Assembly: GCA_028066355.1 (NCBI GenBank)
Contig: JALCBP010000090.1
Span: forward strand, 1-8,461
DNA length: 8,461 bases
Direction: 5' to 3'
Origin: UBA1268 sp002694955
GTDB taxonomy: Bacteria > Planctomycetota > Planctomycetia > Pirellulales > UBA1268
This document shows, one piece after another, positions 6,318 through 8,461 of this stretch (its first letter is position 1; each line of letters begins with the position of its first letter). Position numbers and translations under genes: made by a program. The notes under the pieces are model-generated. The model was not told where the DNA came from and did no database searches. It saw only the letters and a list, made by a program, of their open reading frames with translations.

Positions 6318-8060
6318 TTAGGCACCAGCGTGGTCTGCAAGCCATTGATCTGTCCAGCCACGGACGTCATCGAGCCCTTTCCGATAACAGAAGTCGCCGA
6401 GGGTTTCGTTTTGCTCCCGCTCAGCCTTATAACACGCTAATACCGCTGTGATCTCTCGTGGTAGATCATCGAAAGGAATCACGTCCTTATACTTCTCATT
6501 CAACCGATCACCAAGCAATCGACCCCCCAGAAATATCGTGTACTTACCGAGCGTACGCCCAACGATGCCGATATCTGAGTTATAAGGTCGTGCACAAGCA
6601 TTTGGGCAGCCGGTCATTCTCAATGTAAACGCATCTCTATCTAACCCGAGTTTGGCAACTTCTGGCTCAAGAATATCAATCAATCCTGGTAGAACTCGTT
6701 CACTTTCTGCTACCGCAAGGCCGCATGTGGGCAAAGCAACACACGCCATGCTCCAACGCCTGAGTGTCGATATCTCTTCTGATGTCTTTACTCCATGATC
6801 ATGAAGGATTGACGCGATACGTTCTCGATCACTCTCCACAAGATCCGTGAATAAGATACTCTGATGGGCCGTAATCCGCACACCGGGTGACATTTCAGTA
6901 AGAATCTTTCGCAAAGCTGTTTTGAGCTGGAACCCTTCACGATCGATGATACGACCGTTTTCAATATTTAGCCCATAGAAGAACTTTCCGTCGCCCTGTT
7001 CGAACCAGCCAATATGGTCATCAAATCCATGGACATCGACGTCTCGACAGGCTGTGAGTGGCTTTCCGAAATACTCTTGGACCTTCTCTTTGAAGGTCTC
7101 AATGCCCATGTTGTGAATGGTGTATTTTAACCTCGCAACTTTTCGATCTGATCGGTTTCCATAGTCTCGCTGGACTTCCACAATCGCAACGGCAATATCA
7201 ATGACATCTTCTGGCGGGACAAAGCAAAGGCGTTTTGCAAGTGCGGGAAAAGTTTTTGCGGCACTTGGCGTGACTCCCATACCGCCACCAGCAAGCACGT
7301 TATACCCAATGATTTTTCCATCTTCATGAACCGTAAGAAAACCTAAATCATTCGCGTAGACGTCAACACAATTGTCTTCCGGCAGTGCGAAGGCTGTCTT
7401 GAACTTTCGGGGTAAATAAGTCGGGCCATAAATTGGTTCGACTTCGTGGCCATTTGACCCACCTGAAGCAAGTGTCTTTTCTCCCGTTTCGTCATCGGTG
7501 AGCCAAATTTCATGATACGCGGTCGTTCGGGGCGCAAGTGCTTCAGCAAGTTCTTCGGCTTTGGCCATCATTTCATCACGTACTGAATTATTTCGAATGG
7601 GAGCCGGGCAGCACATGACATTACGTTCAACGTCACCACAGGCAGCAAGAGTTGTTAATTGAATAGCATTTATTTTTTGAATGTATGCCTTGAGATCTCC
7701 TTTTATGACACCGTGGTGTTGAATCCCCTGCCGCGTCGTTAGTCGAACACTTCCATTAGCAAGATCATCTCCAAGATCAATCTGAGCAAGCATTTGCGAA
7801 GCAGTGAGTTTCCCACCTGGAATCCTTGTACGAATCATGAACGAGATTTTCTTTACTCGCTTTTCACCAGGGGCTAGCTTTTTCTTATCACGATCTGCCT
7901 GTTGGTACGTTCCATGATTCTTCAGTAGTTGGATGCTACCCTTTCCAAATCCGGCTTCTCCATCATTGAGTTCTTCCGGTATATCACCCTTCAGGTAATC
8001 ACTGTCAGTTTTAAAGACCTCAACGGCACTCGGCTTCGCAGGTGCGGATTCGTCTGGCAT
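6318..8060 (-). CDS. cysI: Assimilatory sulfite reductase hemoprotein (siroheme/[4Fe-4S]), CysI/Sir type
   Basis: The product is 580 aa, close to E. coli CysI (570 aa). It reduces sulfite to sulfide with six electrons for cysteine synthesis in the cytoplasm. The 4Fe-4S/siroheme cysteines are present: C440 and C446 in MACVALPTCGLA, C485 and C489 in TGCPNACARP. Likely sulfite-binding residues also match the family: R77 (IRTRIPGG), R146 (CGDVERNVM), K219 and K221 (YLPRKFKT). CGDVERNVM and RLTTRQGIQHHG favour sulfite over nitrite reductase. The N-terminus (SDYLKGDIPEEL, then LLKNHGTYQQADRD) is typical of the family. The electron donor, a CysJ flavoprotein or ferredoxin, is not in the window. ATG 8060 is chosen, with GGAAAAGAAG just upstream; the frame extends to a TTG at 8114, but the added MSCHCRARV-type residues are not family-like. 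It converges on the acetyltransferase gene and is divergent from the sigma-factor gene. Confidence 0.93.
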   Translation of the reverse strand: MPDESAPAKPSAVEVFKTDSDYLKGDIPEELNDGEAGFGKGSIQLLKNHGTYQQADRDKKKLAPGEKRVKKISFMIRTRIPGGKLTASQMLAQIDLGDDLANGSVRLTTRQGIQHHGVIKGDLKAYIQKINAIQLTTLAACGDVERNVMCCPAPIRNNSVRDEMMAKAEELAEALAPRTTAYHEIWLTDDETGEKTLASGGSNGHEVEPIYGPTYLPRKFKTAFALPEDNCVDVYANDLGFLTVHEDGKIIGYNVLAGGGMGVTPSAAKTFPALAKRLCFVPPEDVIDIAVAIVEVQRDYGNRSDRKVARLKYTIHNMGIETFKEKVQEYFGKPLTACRDVDVHGFDDHIGWFEQGDGKFFYGLNIENGRIIDREGFQLKTALRKILTEMSPGVRITAHQSILFTDLVESDRERIASILHDHGVKTSEEISTLRRWSMACVALPTCGLAVAESERVLPGLIDILEPEVAKLGLDRDAFTLRMTGCPNACARPYNSDIGIVGRTLGKYTIFLGGRLLGDRLNEKYKDVIPFDDLPREITAVLACYKAEREQNETLGDFCYRKGLDDVRGWTDQWLADHAGA

Positions 8061-8091
8061 CGCTTCTTTTCCATCCTTCTCAGTAATAACA

Positions 8092-8110
8092 CGTGCCCGG
8101 CAGTGGCACG
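8092..8110 (-). promoter_or_regulatory. GC-rich hairpin in the presumed cysI leader
   Basis: CGTGCC (8092-8097) and GGCACG (8105-8110) are perfect 6-bp arms around a 7-nt loop, ending about 31 nt before the cysI ATG on the minus strand. In the leader RNA this would form a compact stem. It could be a regulatory structure or a protein site in DNA; there is no T-run for a terminator. Confidence 0.4.
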
Positions 8111-8227
8111 ACAAAACGGCGACTGCTCTAATAATAGGCGATTTTGTGTGGGGTGGCGATAACAGTTCACTGAAATAGACAAAATCAAGGTCTTCAAAAC
8201 CCCTTGTTTGCAGGACCTAGAAATTTC

Positions 8228-8232
8228 GAGGT
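8228..8232 (+). promoter_or_regulatory. Ribosome binding site deciding the GTG start of the sigma factor
   Basis: GAGGT at 8228-8232 lies 5 nt before GTG 8238. This favours the GTG over an in-frame TTG at 8208. Confidence 0.6.
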
Positions 8233-8237
8233 ATTTC

Positions 8238-8461
8238 GTGCCGCCAACACTTGTCACACAACTCATCGCCGGTGACCGTGACGCGTTCGCAGACCTGTAC
8301 GACCGGTTTGGAAGAAAGCTGTATGCAACCGCAGTTCAATTGAATTGCACTCACCAAGAAGCGGAAGATATTGTTCATGATCTTTTTGTGGAACTAGCTC
8401 ACCACAGACACGAACTCAGTAATATAAAAAATCTTGAAGCCTATATTTTCACGATGCTACG
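8238..8461 (+). CDS. ECF-type sigma-70 family RNA polymerase sigma factor (N-terminal part)
   Basis: The GTG start at 8238 opens a frame that remains open to the right edge, showing 74 codons. The visible part is sigma region 2: LVTQLIAGDRDAFADLYDRF, a helix with RKLYATAVQL, then the acidic core-binding element QEAEDIVHDLFVELA and the start of the -10 recognition segment (NLEAYIFTMLR). This arrangement is characteristic of small extracytoplasmic-function sigma factors, which direct RNA polymerase to specific promoters. The region 4 half, needed to assign a subgroup, and any anti-sigma partner lie outside the window. Confidence 0.88.
   Translation, partial: MPPTLVTQLIAGDRDAFADLYDRFGRKLYATAVQLNCTHQEAEDIVHDLFVELAHHRHELSNIKNLEAYIFTML

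Larger units (their letters stand above)
8061..8237. promoter_or_regulatory. Divergent intergenic region between cysI and the ECF sigma gene
   Basis: This 177-bp region must hold the cysI promoter and probably that of the sigma-factor gene. On the minus strand a TTGATT/TGTTAT pair with 18-nt spacing (within about 8160-8190) is a possible but weak sigma-70 promoter. A further inverted repeat, CAAGG and CCTTG around 8186-8206, flanks an 11-nt loop. No known regulator site is recognised. Confidence 0.4.

Noticed and set aside
8061..8114. TTG 8114 as the start of the sulfite reductase
   Set aside because: The added 18 residues are not family-like, and ATG 8060 has a purine-rich ribosome site and fits the usual N-terminus.

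Overview
The window reads as a moderate-GC bacterial chromosome fragment. TTG/GTG starts are used, and two proteins (the 560-aa protein and the acetyltransferase with a C-terminal SCP2-like domain) resemble families I associate with Planctomycetota. That taxonomic guess is an inference from protein style, not from a marker gene. A 100-N scaffold gap flanked by an exact 55-bp duplication points to a draft or metagenome-derived short-read assembly.

Layout. (1) Positions 1-769, minus strand: a sugar phosphate isomerase/epimerase-like TIM-barrel protein, running off the left edge. (2) About 280 bp of divergent intergenic DNA. (3) A plus-strand cluster at 1052-6271: a Nif3-family dinuclear-metal protein; a family-2 glycosyltransferase; a 560-aa protein of no recognised name whose TTG start overlaps the previous stop by 4 bp; and a large acetyltransferase (GNAT, GNAT-like, SCP2-like, as in Eis) with a Ser/Arg/Lys-rich repetitive N-terminal tail. 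The scaffold gap lies inside that tail. Joining the two 55-bp copies restores one uninterrupted reading frame. (4) Convergent to this, 6318-8060 on the minus strand: a siroheme/[4Fe-4S] sulfite reductase hemoprotein (CysI/Sir type) with all key residues. (5) From 8238, plus strand: the first 74 codons of an ECF-type sigma-70 factor, running off the right edge.

How the genes may work together. Nif3, the glycosyltransferase, the 560-aa protein and the acetyltransferase are co-directional with gaps of 52, -4 and 61 bp and look like one operon. The 560-aa protein shows local resemblance, from memory only, to BshC, the cysteine-adding enzyme of bacillithiol synthesis. A glycosyltransferase, a BshC-like protein and a tandem GNAT (mycothiol synthase MshD is one) next to a sulfite reductase together resemble a low-molecular-weight-thiol pathway. 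This is the most interesting hypothesis here, but it is speculative: no deacetylase is present and the glycosyltransferase belongs to a different family from BshA/MshA.
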